From the NCBI GenBank assembly GCA_025531455.1, contig JAMYHL010000019.1:310001-374000 (forward strand): 64,000 bases of DNA, in the 5' to 3' direction. Origin of the DNA: Apiotrichum sp. Y4204. Its lineage: Eukaryota > Basidiomycota > Tremellomycetes > Trichosporonales > Trichosporonaceae. A program made the position numbers and the translations under genes. The notes under the pieces were generated by a model, which was not told where the DNA came from, searched no databases, and saw only the letters and a program-made list of their open reading frames with translations. Shown in pieces: positions 1 through 12,000 of this stretch (positions within the stretch are counted from its first letter, which is position 1; each line of letters begins with the position of its first letter).

Positions 1-2847
1 GATCGGAGGGAGGAACGGCATCGGCATGGGTGCGGCCGAGCCGACACTGGGATGACTTGTAAGCGAGTTGGCGCGGTGGCGGGCGTGCCGGGCCCGAGCG
101 ATCAGACGCGTGCGCCAGCCGAGCAGCTCGACGTCAATGGCGGTATCTTGCGGAGTCTCGCCGGAGACTCCGGGCTCAGAGGCTTGTTCTCCGCCGCGCT
201 CGGCCTCGAGCCGCGAGAGGGCGCGCTGCCGAAGGCGCAGGAGCCACTGGTGGTTTTGGACCAGACTTGGCGTGGAATGTTCCCTCAGCACGGAGGAGTA
301 GAGGGCGAGGGCATGGTCGACTTGGCCAAGTGCAAAGTTTGCGAGCGGGTTGGCGCTGTTCTTGATTATCATCGTGCCGATGCACACGGCTGCCGTGAAG
401 AGGTGATACCAGAAAAACCAATGGCGTGCAGTCACTGTGGGATACAGTTCGTGCAGACCCGCGACGACCTCAATGAGGGCCTGGTGTCAGAATTAGCCAC
501 TGTAAGAACCCACGTTGCACCGCTCCACCACAGCGAGATAGCTCTTCCCGTATGCGCTCCGTGTCGGATCCTGTGGTGCCTCTTGCAGTGCTTTCACAAA
601 GTATGGTCTCTGCAAGAAGAGGATACACTCGGAGACGTTCAGAGCCAGCGTAAACTGCTGGAAGGTGAGATGAAGATCCTGGGCGTCGACGGCGGGTGAG
701 GCGCGCGTCGCACTCTCGGAATCGGCGTGAACTGAAGGCAGGGCGAGAAGGGCCGTCCGACAACGTAGTCGGAATGGGATCTGTCGCTCAAAGGCGCACA
801 GGCGGTCATACAGTGACGTTATGGCCGAATAGGCCGTCGGACGTACATCCATCGCCTGGTCAAGGACACTGAGGGTCAGCACCTCATTTCAGATGTCAGC
901 TGCACTCACGCGCCGGAGATGCGGCACAGTTCAAACTTGAGAGTACGGAACGACTTTTGCCCTCTCGGACCCTCGTGAGACGGGAATGCAGTGTCGATGT
1001 ACTCTGGGCGGAGCGACGAGGGGCGCGAGAAGCAATTGGCCTGGAAGACATCGATGGTGTGGCATTCCCAGAAAACGTGTCGACGCTCCTCTACGACGTC
1101 GGCGGGAAGGTTCCATCTCTCGCCGTCGCGATGCAACCCCATCTGCTGTCAGATAACGCCAAAACAAGCCCAGCTTACTGCTGTCACGAGTCGCATCGCA
1201 AGACCCCACAACGGCCAGGCGCTGTCCCCGTTGCGGCCCTTCTCCGTTTCAAGGTGGTAGTGTGCCATGATCACCTGGTGCGTCAGCCACGCTCATACCC
1301 TCAACACTCTACGCACGACAGCTTGGAGACCGGCGATGGTATTGTGCCCGATAAAATCCCCTTTGGCGAGGCATGAGCGCGCAGCAGCAAGATAACGCTC
1401 GGCACTGGGGTCGTGCGCGGGCAACCCAGGATTGTGCAGAGCGCCCATCGCAAATATGATGAACAGCAAAGCGAGCTGCTGGGGGTGCACGCGACGCGTG
1501 GGGTCCGGGGTCCCCGTAGCAGTCGAGTACAAGCGGTCATGGATCGGCTGGACGTATCGTCGTGGTGCAACATCGTGACTGTCATGAGTTCACAGTCGAG
1601 CGTCAAAACTCACTTCCACGCATAGTTTGTGTAATAGGCATCCAGCAGTATGGCCGCCTCGTGTGATGGCGGGAGCTGAAACGCGACGTTCTCCACGGGT
1701 GCTGGGCCCGCCGAGAATGGGAAGAAGCCGTGTGCTGGTGGAGACGCAGGCGGCGTGGCAGAATGCGAAGACGATCCGCCGTCGGATATCTCTTGCTGCA
1801 CGTCAGCGCAATCCACAGCAGCTGCTTGGCTGTCTTGTAACGCATCTACCCACATTCTTCAGCCATTCTGTGCCGGCCGTCGGGCCCAGCCACTTGCTCC
1901 GCCCGCTGGGGTCAATGACGAGCGTGCCATAGCTCTCATCCGGCGGCGGTGAGGCACGGTCCAAGAAGGGTCGCTGGCCAGAGGGCCTTGCGCCCGAGGA
2001 CCGGCGATCATGGCGATCGTGGCGTAGCCCCTGGTCATCACGACCATCGCGCGGATCACGACCTGAACCCAAAGAGTCGTTTCGTTCCTCATCTCTCGCG
2101 CCGCGTTCCCGCCCACGGCGCGGCGACAGGCGGCGCGGCGAAGGGCGCTGATCTTCTCTGCCTTTTCCCTTATCCCTTCTCCTGTCCCGTTCCGGCTCCC
2201 TGTCTGGCGGCCGTGCGTGTCGATCAAGGTGCTCACTAGTCCGGGCCTGACGATCACTGCGCCCTCCGCGTTCCTGTTCTTCCTGGGAATCATACCCCCA
2301 TCGCGGCGACGGGGTACTCGACCTGGACACGCTCGTGCTCCGCCGTCGCCCTCGCTCCTCCCTCTCATCCCGGTCCCGCCGCCGTCGTCGCGGCGATCGG
2401 CTCCTCCTCCCCATGCGCACGAGCAGCTCCTCGATCGCCGACAGCCGGTCCCGGAGCTCCGAAACGCCATCCTCTCCCTCTGCACGCCTGCCGTCAGCCC
2501 ATTCTTCTTCCCTTTCGTCACTTACCGCTTCTTGATGCGAACGCTGTCAGGACATAGGTCCGCGCACTCGCGCCGCACGCAGTTTGCACACGGGACCTGC
2601 CGGTCGCACTTGAGCTTTAGGCGGTGGCATTCTGGGCGTGAGCGAAAAAGGGAAAAGAAACAGATGGTGGAAGTGTGGTTGGGATTCTGGGTTGGGTACT
2701 GTGAAGCGCCAATGGTGCAGCTGTGGCGCAGATCAACACTGGTGACTAACCTCCCACTCCGCACGCATCACAAATCATAGACTCACCGGCGCAACTAAGC
2801 TGTTTCCGGCTACGCGGCTCCTCGCGCACGCTGTACCGCTCGCTCAT
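1..2847 (-). CDS. Zn2Cys6 fungal-specific transcription factor (3' end outside window)
   Basis: Probable nuclear DNA-binding regulator. The ATG is at 2847. Exon 1 (2847-2787) joins exon 2 (2631-2526) to give a binuclear zinc cluster of the form CAECHRLKLKC-DRQVPC-ANC with a final Cys eight residues later, followed by a basic stretch ending IRIKK-like. A 38-nt intron (2525-2488) leads to a short helix (SAIEELLVRMG) that resembles the usual dimerisation coiled coil. Next comes an unusual linker of about 150 residues rich in Arg, Asp and Ser (RDRDEREERGRRRS and similar). The fungal_trans middle-homology domain follows: LPPSHEAAILLDAYYTNYAW near 1620, LALLFIIFAMGALHNPGLP near 1440, GLHRDGERWNLP near 1120. 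Reading continues towards the window start, so the C-terminus is missing. The regulated pathway cannot be told. Family call is secure; several middle and late exon borders are not resolved. Confidence 0.88.
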
Positions 2848-3347
2848 GGCTAGATAATTGGAAGATGAACGACGGAGGGAACGCGTGCGTGGTGTTCAGT
2901 GGTATCGTGTGAAGGCCGTCAAGGCGTTGTGGAAATCGTCGTGTGGGTCGCGAATGTGCAGAGCCGCTAGGCCAAGCTGAAGTTGCGGGATCAAGGAACA
3001 GATGGATTCGTCCCTCTGTGCAGAGCCCGCACGCCTGCACGTTCCGTTTTTCCGTGGTATGGGAGGTAGATGACAAAGTGCTCAGCCTCTCCGTCTGCTT
3101 TCTGTCGTTCTCGACTGGATTCCAAACTTCGGATTTCACTTCGGCCATCGGAGGTCCGGGCCGGTAGTCCGGTCCAATGTTGACACGCTTCTTACATACA
3201 CATTCCAACGGTTAATCTCTGTTCGCACCACAACGCCAGACCATATCAATGCGGGGATGAATGCATGCGCAGCGCGCTCTACTGTATATGTATACTTTTG
3301 AGTGGAGTGTGGATCTACATACTGCACTGTGCTAGATCTACGCCTGT
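2848..3347. other. Intergenic region upstream of the Zn2Cys6 gene
   Basis: Promoter and 5' leader of the minus-strand Zn2Cys6 gene, and 3' flank of the DnaJ gene. A TATA-like run (tgtatatgtatac) lies near 3285-3298, but on the far side from the transcription-factor start. No convincing coding sequence. Confidence 0.5.
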
Positions 3348-3772
3348 CTACGCTGTAGACTCCTTCTTCTCCTCTTCTGGGGTCTTGTCCTTGTTCTCGG
3401 CCGCAGGCTCCTTCTCTTCCGTTGCCTTGTCCTTGGCCTCGACCACGGGCTCCTCCTTTCCTTCCGTTGTCTTGTCCTTGGCCCCGGCCTCAACCGCAGG
3501 TTCCTCCTTCTTCACCTCTTCGGGGGCCTTGTCCTTGGTCTCGACCAGGGGCTCCTCCTTCTGCTCTTCCGTTGCCTTGTTCTCGACGGCGGGCTCCTCC
3601 TTCTTCACCTCTTCCGGCTTCTTGTCCTTGTCCTCGGTCGCCGGCTTCTTTTCCTGAGCTTTTGCGTCTGCCGGCTTTGGCTCGGGCTCGGCGCGGAAAC
3701 CAGCGTCTTTCGGAGATGAAGTCGATGTCGTGCGCTTGTCGGAGGCGGCCGGTGGCTCGTGGGGCGACGTAC
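3348..3772 (-). CDS. Putative alternative acidic C-terminal exon of the DnaJ gene
   Basis: An open frame of about 140 codons with no in-frame ATG and an in-frame TAA just upstream of its left border. It encodes Glu/Lys/Pro/Ala-rich degenerate repeats (variants of KKEEPAVE and KDKxxEE) and ends ESTA-stop at 3348. If a 320-nt intron (4092-3773; donor ACAG|GTACGC, acceptor GTCAG|GTACG) is removed from DnaJ exon 4, the junction reads in frame from GSQT into GTSPHEPPAAS. The same donor-side sequence, left unspliced, reads through to the canonical tail. Seen: open frame, splice sites, matching phase. Inferred: that the exon is used. It could instead be an antisense or chance open frame in a repetitive purine-rich stretch. 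Confidence 0.4.
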
Positions 3773-3841
3773 CTGACGTCAGAACGGCGTCTTACGGTGC
3801 CACCACCATCTGCCAACCGCCCGCCTAGCTCGCCGGTTGCA

Positions 3842-5710
3842 TCACTTGTCTTCCTTGTCCTTTCCATCCCTGTCCTTGCGGCCAAAGCCCAGCTTGCGCT
3901 CCGCCCATCCGAGTGCACCGCCGAGCGCGTTTGCCACGCGCCCGCCAATGGACTCGTCATGCTCGGGCTGCTCGGGCTCGACCTCAGGCACGCGGCGGGA
4001 TGAAGACGAGGAGGAAGGAGAGGGTCCGGAACTAGATGCAGAGCCGAAGCCGGTGGCAAAGGTGGAGTCGGCAGAGGTGGAGGAGCGCGTACCTGTTTGC
4101 GATCCGAAGTGAATGTCAGGGTTACGTCCCTCGACGTCGTCGGCGAACGCCTGCATGATCTTCTTCTGGAACGGCGAAAGGGAGCTGGAGTATTAGCAGC
4201 GAAACACAAACTTCCTTCCCGCCCGAAGTACTCACCGAGGAATCTGGACCTTCCAGGTGACGACGAGGTCACCGCGGTCGTTCTTGCTGCGGCCGTAAAG
4301 GCTCTTCACGCCGCGGCCCTTGAGAACAGCCTCCTCGCCGTACTGCGTGCCCTCACGGATCTTAACGTCCACATCGCCCTCGAGCGTCGGGATGCGCACG
4401 CGGCCGCCGAGCAGCGCGGTCTGCAGCGGCACCTTGGCCTCGTGGTAGAGGTTGGTGCCCTGGCGGCGAAATACCGGTGATGCCTTGACGTTGACACGCA
4501 CGAAGAGATCACCGGGGATTCCGCTCGCGCCCAAGGGCATGTCGCCGGCGTTCGGGATCTTGATCTTCATGCCGTCCTCGATACCGGCCGGGATCTCGAC
4601 GTCGACCTCGCGACGGTCCTTGACGCGGCCGACACCTGCGCAGTCGCCGCAGCGCGCAGATGGCGGAATGACCGAGCCGGTTCCGCCACATGCGGGACAG
4701 GTGGACGCCATGAACATGCCCTGCACCTGGAACGCCTGCTGGCCGGTGCCACGGCAAGTGGAGCATGTCGCCTTCTTCTCTCCCGGCTTGAGACCGGAGC
4801 CGTGGCACGGCTGGCAGTCAACAATCGGGTTAATCGTAACGTTGCGATGGGTGCCCGCACATGCGTCCGTGAACGAGATGTTGACCGTAGTCTCGAGGTC
4901 GTCGCCGCGCATCTGGCGGGCTCGCCCGCCGGCCGCGCCACCGAATGGTCCGCCAGCCGCGCCACCGAACGGGTCTGCACCGCCGAATGGCCCGCCGTGG
5001 GCACGCGCACCGCCGCCAAATGCGCTTCCGAACAGCTGCTCGAAGAGGTCGCTTGCGTTTCCGGAACGGCCGCCAAAGGCCGAACCAAAGTCCTGGAAGC
5101 CGCCAAAGCTTCCTGCGCCGCGGAACATGTTGGGGTCAAAGCCCTCCTGGGTAGATGCCGAGCCGTACTGGTCATACGCCTGGCGCTTCGTGTCGTCGGA
5201 GAGGATCTGCCGTCAGAAACAACGAAGACTCAAGCCTCAATCTTCATGCTCACATCGTAGGCGGTCTGAATCTCCTGGAACTTCTCGGCAGCACCGTCCT
5301 CCTTGCTGGTGTCGGGGTGCCACTTCTTTGCGAGCGCGTAGTACGCCTTCTTGATGTCTTTGGCGGACGCGTCCTTGGCGACACCAAGGACATCGTATGG
5401 GTTCTTTTGGGCAACATTCGATGGCGCCGAGGCGTGGAACGAGCGGCGTTGCGGCTGCGAGTTAGCACATCCATCAGAGACGGCATCGCCGGGAGCCAAG
5501 CAAGATACCGAGCAGAGGATCTCATCTCGCGTCGCCGCAGGTACCCACCTTGCAGTTCAACCGGACGTTGGCCTTCGGGCGGCTTGGCCCGGCGGCAGTG
5601 TGTAGGCGGCGCGGCCGGGTGACGGGCGACGGCGGGCGGCGCGCGACGACAGCGCTTCCGCTCGGCTGCGAGAGCGAGAGGAGCGCGCGGGTGGGCACGC
5701 GGGGAGGCAT
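3842..5710 (-). CDS. MDJ1: Mitochondrial DnaJ/Hsp40 co-chaperone, type I (Mdj1-like)
   Basis: Co-chaperone that stimulates matrix Hsp70 ATPase in protein folding and import. Four exons join in frame: 5710-5549, 5454-5254, 5206-4236, 4184-3842, giving 558 residues. The N-terminus is rich in Arg/Ser/Ala and almost free of acidic residues, as in a mitochondrial presequence. The J-domain (about residues 71-135) has PYDVLGV, the HPD motif (KKWHPDTSK) and AYDQYG. A Gly/Phe-rich segment follows, then four CxxCxGxG zinc motifs ([32 protein letters not shown]), so it is type I. The C-terminal client-binding domain ends in IPR before the last intron. The last exon adds a Ser-rich linker and an amphipathic tail ending GKDKEDK. 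A second in-frame C-terminus may exist by splicing inside exon 4 (see the next entry). Mitochondrial location is inferred from the presequence and resemblance to Mdj1. Confidence 0.93.
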
Positions 5711-6596
5711 GGTGAATGATTTATTCTGAGTTTTGTGCTGGTAGTAGTGGTCGTGGTCGTTGGGGTATGAGTGGTGAGTGCGAGAGTGGTGTGTAGAGGA
5801 GAGGTGGGAAGAGCAAGAAGAGATGGGAGGAGATATGGGGTGGTGGTGCTCGTAACTGGGCGGTTTTTTTGTGTTCGGCTTTTTCCAGGAGAGTTCGAGA
5901 ATGATGGAGAGACCACAGAGGCCACAGTGACGAACGTCCGTCGGAGGGTGGCAACCCACCAACGGAAGCATTTTTGGACAGCCACGTGCGTATCTCCGCC
6001 ACTGTAAGTCTTCCGGAGCCCGACAGCGCTGTATCAGGCGCTGATGCATGGGTTCGCAGGTTGTCATATGCATGTATGTGCATCGATATCCAGGCTCTGC
6101 ATACTTTGAAGTGTCTAAAGTTACTGCCTTGAGGTCCTTTGAGAGAGGGTAGTGGATCGAAGAAGACTGCCACATGCCACACCATACTGGTGAGCTGGTG
6201 TACTGGTGTACTGGCCTCGCTGAATTTGATGCGCCACCCAATGAACGCAGGTCGGACAGTCACCAACAGGATCGTGACTACCCGCGGCTCCGAGCTCCGA
6301 GTTCCGAGCCCCGCCATCCCCGCTCTGTGGCGAGGCGATCTGCAAAGCTGCAGTCGACTCAATCGACTTTCTCAACATCGGTGCACCGACTATCGCATCC
6401 GTGTTTTGAGGAGAAAACGGACCAGTCCTTCTGGCGCTTTCCGTGCCTGTGCATATTATAGTTTTGCATGCCAAGGTGGGGCAGAGTTACGGCAGTCGAG
6501 AAGAAATCGATTATGGCAGTGGCAAAGCAGATGACCTCGCTCAGCGGCGCGTAACTGCGCCACGACGATAAAATCCTGATTCCAGAGATCGCCAGC
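5711..6596. other. Intergenic: DnaJ promoter and ApbA 3' flank
   Basis: Upstream of the DnaJ start the plus strand is G/T/A-rich, so the leader strand is C/T-rich. No coding sequence, RNA gene or repeat of note was recognised across the rest. Confidence 0.5.
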
Positions 6597-8008
6597 TTAC
6601 TTTCTCGATTCCAGGATATTCGTCTGCAAGCCCTTGAGGAGAGTGTACGTAAAGTCTAGCAGGGGTGTAGGGTATCCCTTCTCGCGCGCCATGCGCACAA
6701 CGGACCCAATAATGACTTCTACCTCGAAGGGGCGGCCCATCTCAACGTCGAGAAGGAGGGACCACTTATGTTGACTGCCTGTGGTGACGAACTGGGGTTA
6801 GTGAATTAACATTCAGCCCCACGGGGTAAGTAAGCGGGCAGACAGCCTGACACATACCTTGTGGAAATCGCCATCGATGGTCTCTTCCACACCAACTGCC
6901 TTGGCCCCGCTAGGATGCAGGATCATACCCTCGTACAGGAGGCCGGTAGAAAAGCCAAAGCCCACGATTTCTCGCATGTACTTGCGGATCTGCTCGTGGT
7001 GTTCTGGACCCAGGCCCGAGAAACACGTTGCAGGGATACGAATGAGGCCTTGCAGGCATGCCCACGTACAGGTCCAGACGTTCTGTGCGTCAGTCGTACT
7101 CGATCTCACATGTTGCTTGTTGGCCGAAAACCACTCCGCAGGCCGCATGGGACCCACCTTTGCGAAGCGCATGCTGACGATATTATCAGCAGTCACGACA
7201 TTCGCCTCCCCTGCCTGGAGCACTGTCCTCCACAGGTCCAACGCAGCCTGGGCTTTGGGGTCCGCCGGACGTTCCGCGGATGGAGGAGGGAAGATGCCTG
7301 TCCCGAGTTTGTCAACCCCGCGCCAGGTAACGACATCTCCTGTGGGGTTTGTCACAATACCGATCCACGCGACGCAGGAGAGAAGCGGGATCTCCGGCGC
7401 AGCAGCGTAGAGGTCATCTTCAACTCCGAGTCCGTTCTGATGTCAGTAATCGTTTGTGCTCGGACGGAGGGGTCTTTTGCAAACAATCATAGCACTATTG
7501 TCAACTCACCTGGATAAGAGAGAAGGCGCCCACCTGGCCACTCTTTATGGAGTCCTGGAGCAGTGTCGGGGTCGGGAGCACGTCGGGGAGAGACTTGGTG
7601 CACACTATGCAGATTGCATACTTCGTGCCGTCTGCAAGTGCTTCCGCCTGAGATTTGAAGACTGGCAGTCAGTACGCAAGCTAGTCAAGTCCACATCGGG
7701 CTGCGTGATAAGATTAGGAAATGTCAGAATTGACAGCAGCTGGTCATTCCAGAACCCGGCATCATACTCACCACGGTACGGTTTGTACCCCTCGATCGTT
7801 CCAAAGCGGTCGGTCACGAGCGTGCTCCCAGTGGTGGTGTACAGGCCATAATTCGAGCGCGCGACGGCAGTAACGCGGGCCTTTCCTGACTGTTGAATGG
7901 CTTAGCAAGCTGCGCATATGAAGCACTCACCTTCTCGAGGAGGTACGAGTAGACCGTCCCTATGGAGCCGAGCCCGACAAGGAGAACGTCAACTGTTTCT
8001 GTGCTCAT
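6597..8008 (-). CDS. Ketopantoate reductase (ApbA/PanE) family protein
   Basis: Predicted NADPH-dependent reductase; the family reference reaction is 2-dehydropantoate to pantoate in pantothenate/CoA synthesis. The start at 8008 puts an N-terminal Rossmann motif at residues 9-17 (LLVGLGSIG). A short intron follows LLEK, and the next exon reads SGKARVTAVARSNY. Later segments keep family features: GYKPYR, CTKSLPDVLPTP (nucleotide/substrate lysine region), NGLGVED and IGIVTNPTGDV. A helical C-terminal domain contains a region ending in EMGRPFEVEVIIGSVV and then FTYTLLKGLQ. The gene ends TAA at 6597. At least five small introns are needed. Fungi carry several paralogues of this family, and not all are true pantothenate enzymes, so substrate is uncertain. 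It is divergent from the large Zn2Cys6 gene across a 1-kb gap. Confidence 0.88.
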
Positions 8009-9011
8009 TGTACGAATGAACCGAGTGCTGGGAACAAAGAGATAAACGGTAAGGACGCTAAAGATCCCAACGGTAGATTGCAGAAAGTCCGAACCGATGT
8101 ACTGTTGTAACTGCTTTCTATAAACAGTAGAGTTGCTCAACTCGACTCGACAGGATCAACACAGCCGCAATGTTCCAGTCTCACGGACCCCCCCAAGACT
8201 CCACAGGATGATACCATCAAGGTATCAAGCTCCGATGATCTCACTAAACGTGGGGGCGGCATGATCGGCGCGTGACAGATACACGATGATTGGTCGGGTT
8301 ATCAGCTGGGGTATATCCGCCCAGACCCGCCCGAGACGATCCGAGTTTCATCCAATCGACCAATCACGCTCGAGGCACATTGCCATGCAGGCCATGAATG
8401 CCGATTCCACGCCATGCACGCACGCCATGCAAGTTGTACACTTCCCCCACACCCCACTGCGGCCCCCACTCTTTATTGTCGTTGCTCTGGAGCTCTGTTG
8501 GCTGTGGGGCCAAGGGGGGGCCACACACTTTGGGGCCATCTTTGGTGTCATGTTGATCCCGATCCGGCGATTGCCGCTACTCTGTTCCTCCTCAGCGGGG
8601 ACGGCCGAAAGGCCCCAGGTTACTCGCGGCTGTCGCCGTCACGGCGGTAGGCGGGAGGCGCTTGTAGAGTCCTTTTGTTGCTCTCTTCTGCCCCCTCTCG
8701 GCGGCGCTTGTCGATCTCTTGTCAGCCTCTCTCTCGAGGAGAGAGGACTCGCCTCCTTGCGTCCACTCTTGTCACACCAGTCAGAAACCAGCCCACCAGG
8801 CTCAATAGCTTATAGCTGCTAGTCGTCCACTCCGGTTACTCCACCTGTTGAGCACGTTGCGGTCGGCGACCGAAGTCTAGGCCGGGACAATCATCTATTC
8901 CCCCTTGCACCCTTGTGGCCTGGGGCACCGCGGCATCCGGACTACAGCCGATCCGGCGTTCCTGCGGCCAGGCGGATCACAGATCACACACAAACGACCA
9001 GCAGTAATAAA
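8009..9011. promoter_or_regulatory. Divergent promoter region between ApbA-family gene and Zn2Cys6 gene
   Basis: About 1 kb between two divergent start codons. It holds a run of Cs near 8188 and pyrimidine-rich tracts around 8680-8740, typical of fungal promoters. No ORF of conviction was found. The first ATG for the plus-strand gene in the open frame is at 9012; the frame is open upstream but has no earlier ATG. Confidence 0.5.
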
Positions 9012-12000
9012 ATGTCACCACTGCCGCACTCGTCCATCGATAGCAGCAACATCGACACTGGTAGTGATAACAACAATAATAACAACAAGGGTAGCAGCAG
9101 TAAAAGTGATAGTCGAGGATACAGCACTACACGAGCGAAGGACTTGCGCGACCTGCTCGCGCTTCATCAACAACATTATCAACCGCGGGCCTCCTCCGGT
9201 GCTGCATCCGTCTTCGACCAATTAGGACCCAGCGTTGGTACTACTGGTGACCCTCTGCTACGGTATCGGGATCGGCAACTAGGGGCCACGGGGACCAGCA
9301 CGGCGACGACAGCGGCAACTGCAACAAACAGCAGTAGTGGAGGCGGAGGTGTCGGAACAACGGTTGGTGCAGACACTCCCAGTGACCGACGTCCATTGTC
9401 GGATATCGGAACCAGTCCGAGCGATCTCGCATACACTCCATCCTCATCGTCCATCCATAGCACCAGTTTCCAGTCGCATCTCGATCATCCTCTTTCATCA
9501 CATTCCCACTCCAGCTCTCTCTCTCTCTCTCATCCCAACTCGCACTCGCGCTCCTCACTGCCCCCGCCGCAGCCCATCAACGCCGTTCTTGCAGCATTCG
9601 CAAACTCGGATCTGCAATACGCTGGCATCATGCGGCCGCACGAGGGCGTCAGTTATGACCGTCGGCATCAACAGCAGTCGCAGTCGCAGCAACAGCAGCA
9701 AGCATCGGCGCAGTACGACCAGAGCCCGGACCATCTGAGCACGGCCAGCGGCATCCGATCATCCTCAAATCAGGATGATCTCGACCGCGATACCGCAAGC
9801 GTCGACAGCCGACGTGCACATGGCGCTGCGGGCAGCGCCGAGTCGTCGCTCCGGCACAACATGAGCCCCATCCACGACCGTTATACGACCCCGCTTGCAC
9901 ACATGCATTCAGTCCACAGTCACCACTCTTCAGCAGCACCGACCGCCCCGGGATCAACCGACCAATCACCCCACAACCCCGCATCCAACCCCTACGACCA
10001 TGCCACCCCGCCTCAGCCACAGGGATACCGCCCATACCTCGCATCTCCAGCTGCCGCCGGCGCCGCTGGTAGTATTGGAGACCACAGCAGCAATGGCAAC
10101 GGCGGTGATGTTCGCAATCCGGATGGAAAGCGGCCATTGGACGACCGAGACGTGAGTGCAGGCCCTGCTGCCGATCGCTCTCGTCAACCGTGGGAGGAAG
10201 GCTATCGACCAAAACAGGAGCCGTCGGCGACACCCAACAAGACTGGCAACGAGGGCAGTGAGCCGCCGGCCAAGAAGCGAAGACGTGCAAAGACTGCACC
10301 CAACCAGGATATTCCCGAGGGCGCCGAGGTCGAGTACGAGGACCCCAGCGGTGACCGCTCTCGTGGCCCCGTGTTTGTGCATCCACCAAAAGGTGCCGTC
10401 CAGGCATGTATCCGTTGTCATCGCATCAAGCGCAAGTGCGACGGTGCGTGGCCCCGGTGCGCTTCTTGTGCGCGTGTCGACGTTGCGTGCGTCTTTGAGC
10501 TGAGTGCGGCAACCAGCAGGTGAGTCCAATGAAAAGCATGACACGCTCGATATCGACGTGTGCGAGCTGTCACAGATGGTCCTGTTGCTGACAAAACCAG
10601 CTACGTGCACAAGCTGAAGAAGACGAATGGCGATCTGCTAGCCGACCTACATGCGAGCCAGGCGCGGATCCATGCTCTGGAGATGCAGCTTGCGAATGAA
10701 GACAAGCCGCTGCCGCATTCGATAACGAACTCGGAGTTTGGAAGACTCGCCATCTCAGTGTCGTCGATGCGGGAACATGCCCCTCTCAACTTTTTGGGCG
10801 GTGGCTCAGCAATTGTGCCGGGATCCGCGTCTCCTCCGCAGGGCAGCCGTCGCCCGAGAATCAACTCGAGCGGCATGATGTCGTCGCACTCGCGAGATGG
10901 TTTTGTTCCCCAGCTGTTCCTCTCTGATATCCTCTCCCGCGACGAGGCGCTCAAGGCGACGGAGCACTACTTTGACTTCAACGGTCTTGCGTACCCCTTC
11001 CTGGAGCGGTCCGAGATAGTGCCCGAAATGCTCGACCTGTATGACACCGAGAAGGAACGTGAACGCGAGCGCCAAAATCAGTCGGCCAACGATCGTCTTT
11101 TGCCCGAAGTGGAAGAGCGTGCCGAGCGGCGCAAGTTCCTGATCTACATGATGCTTACTATCGGCAAGTCGCATGCTGTGCGCCTGGGCGACGACCCCAA
11201 CCACGGTGTTGACAAGGCGCTCTACGCCCAAGCCATGCGGTTCCGCGCCAAGGCACTCAGTCGAGAGGATATGGTACGCCAGTCTTGATATGGACCTCAC
11301 TGACCCGCAGCTTAGCATCAAGGCGTTGTTGCTGATGACGCTTTACTCGACGGACGTACCCGAGGCTGGCTCTCTGTGGCAAACTCTGGGTCTTGCTGGG
11401 CGTATCGTCATGGCTATTGGCCTACACCGCCGCTCAGACGCGCACATCCCTCCAGAAATTGCCGAACCCCGATCCCGTGTGTTCTACTCATTCTACAACA
11501 TGGATCGCTTCGTGGCCTCGACCTTCTCGAAGCCGCTCACCATCGCGGAGTATGATATCGACATTGAGCTTCCGACTGATCGGCCCACCGACCAGCCGTA
11601 CCGGGGCTGGCCGATCATGCACATCTGCCGCTACCTTGTGCGGTACCGTCGTCTGCTGGGGTGCACCCTGACCGCGCTATACTCTGTCAACGGAGAGCAG
11701 AATGCCCTTCCGGAGCCGGAACGACGGGCGATTATCATGCGCCTGCACGAGGAACTCGAGGCGTGGGCTGCCGACGGACCCAATCCCAAGGGAGCCTTCA
11801 CTGTGCGGACTATAAATCACGACAAGTGGCTCGCCATCCACTACCACCAGATGCTGTGCATGCTGTACCGGCCGAGTCCGCTATATCCAGATACGACGCC
11901 GGCCACGCTACGCGCGCTGCACAATGCGTCTTCAAAATGTGTCGATCTGTACTGCGAGATGTGGAATCTCAACAAGGTGACTTTCAATCTCATCCAGATT

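Noticed and set aside
3490..4272. 260-codon frame overlapping the end of DnaJ in another frame
   Set aside because: It overlaps the well-supported DnaJ exon 4 and shows only Arg/Ser/Pro-rich frame-shadow composition.
4452..5354. 300-codon plus-strand frame opposite DnaJ
   Set aside because: Antisense shadow of a GC-rich coding exon with clear DnaJ motifs on the other strand.
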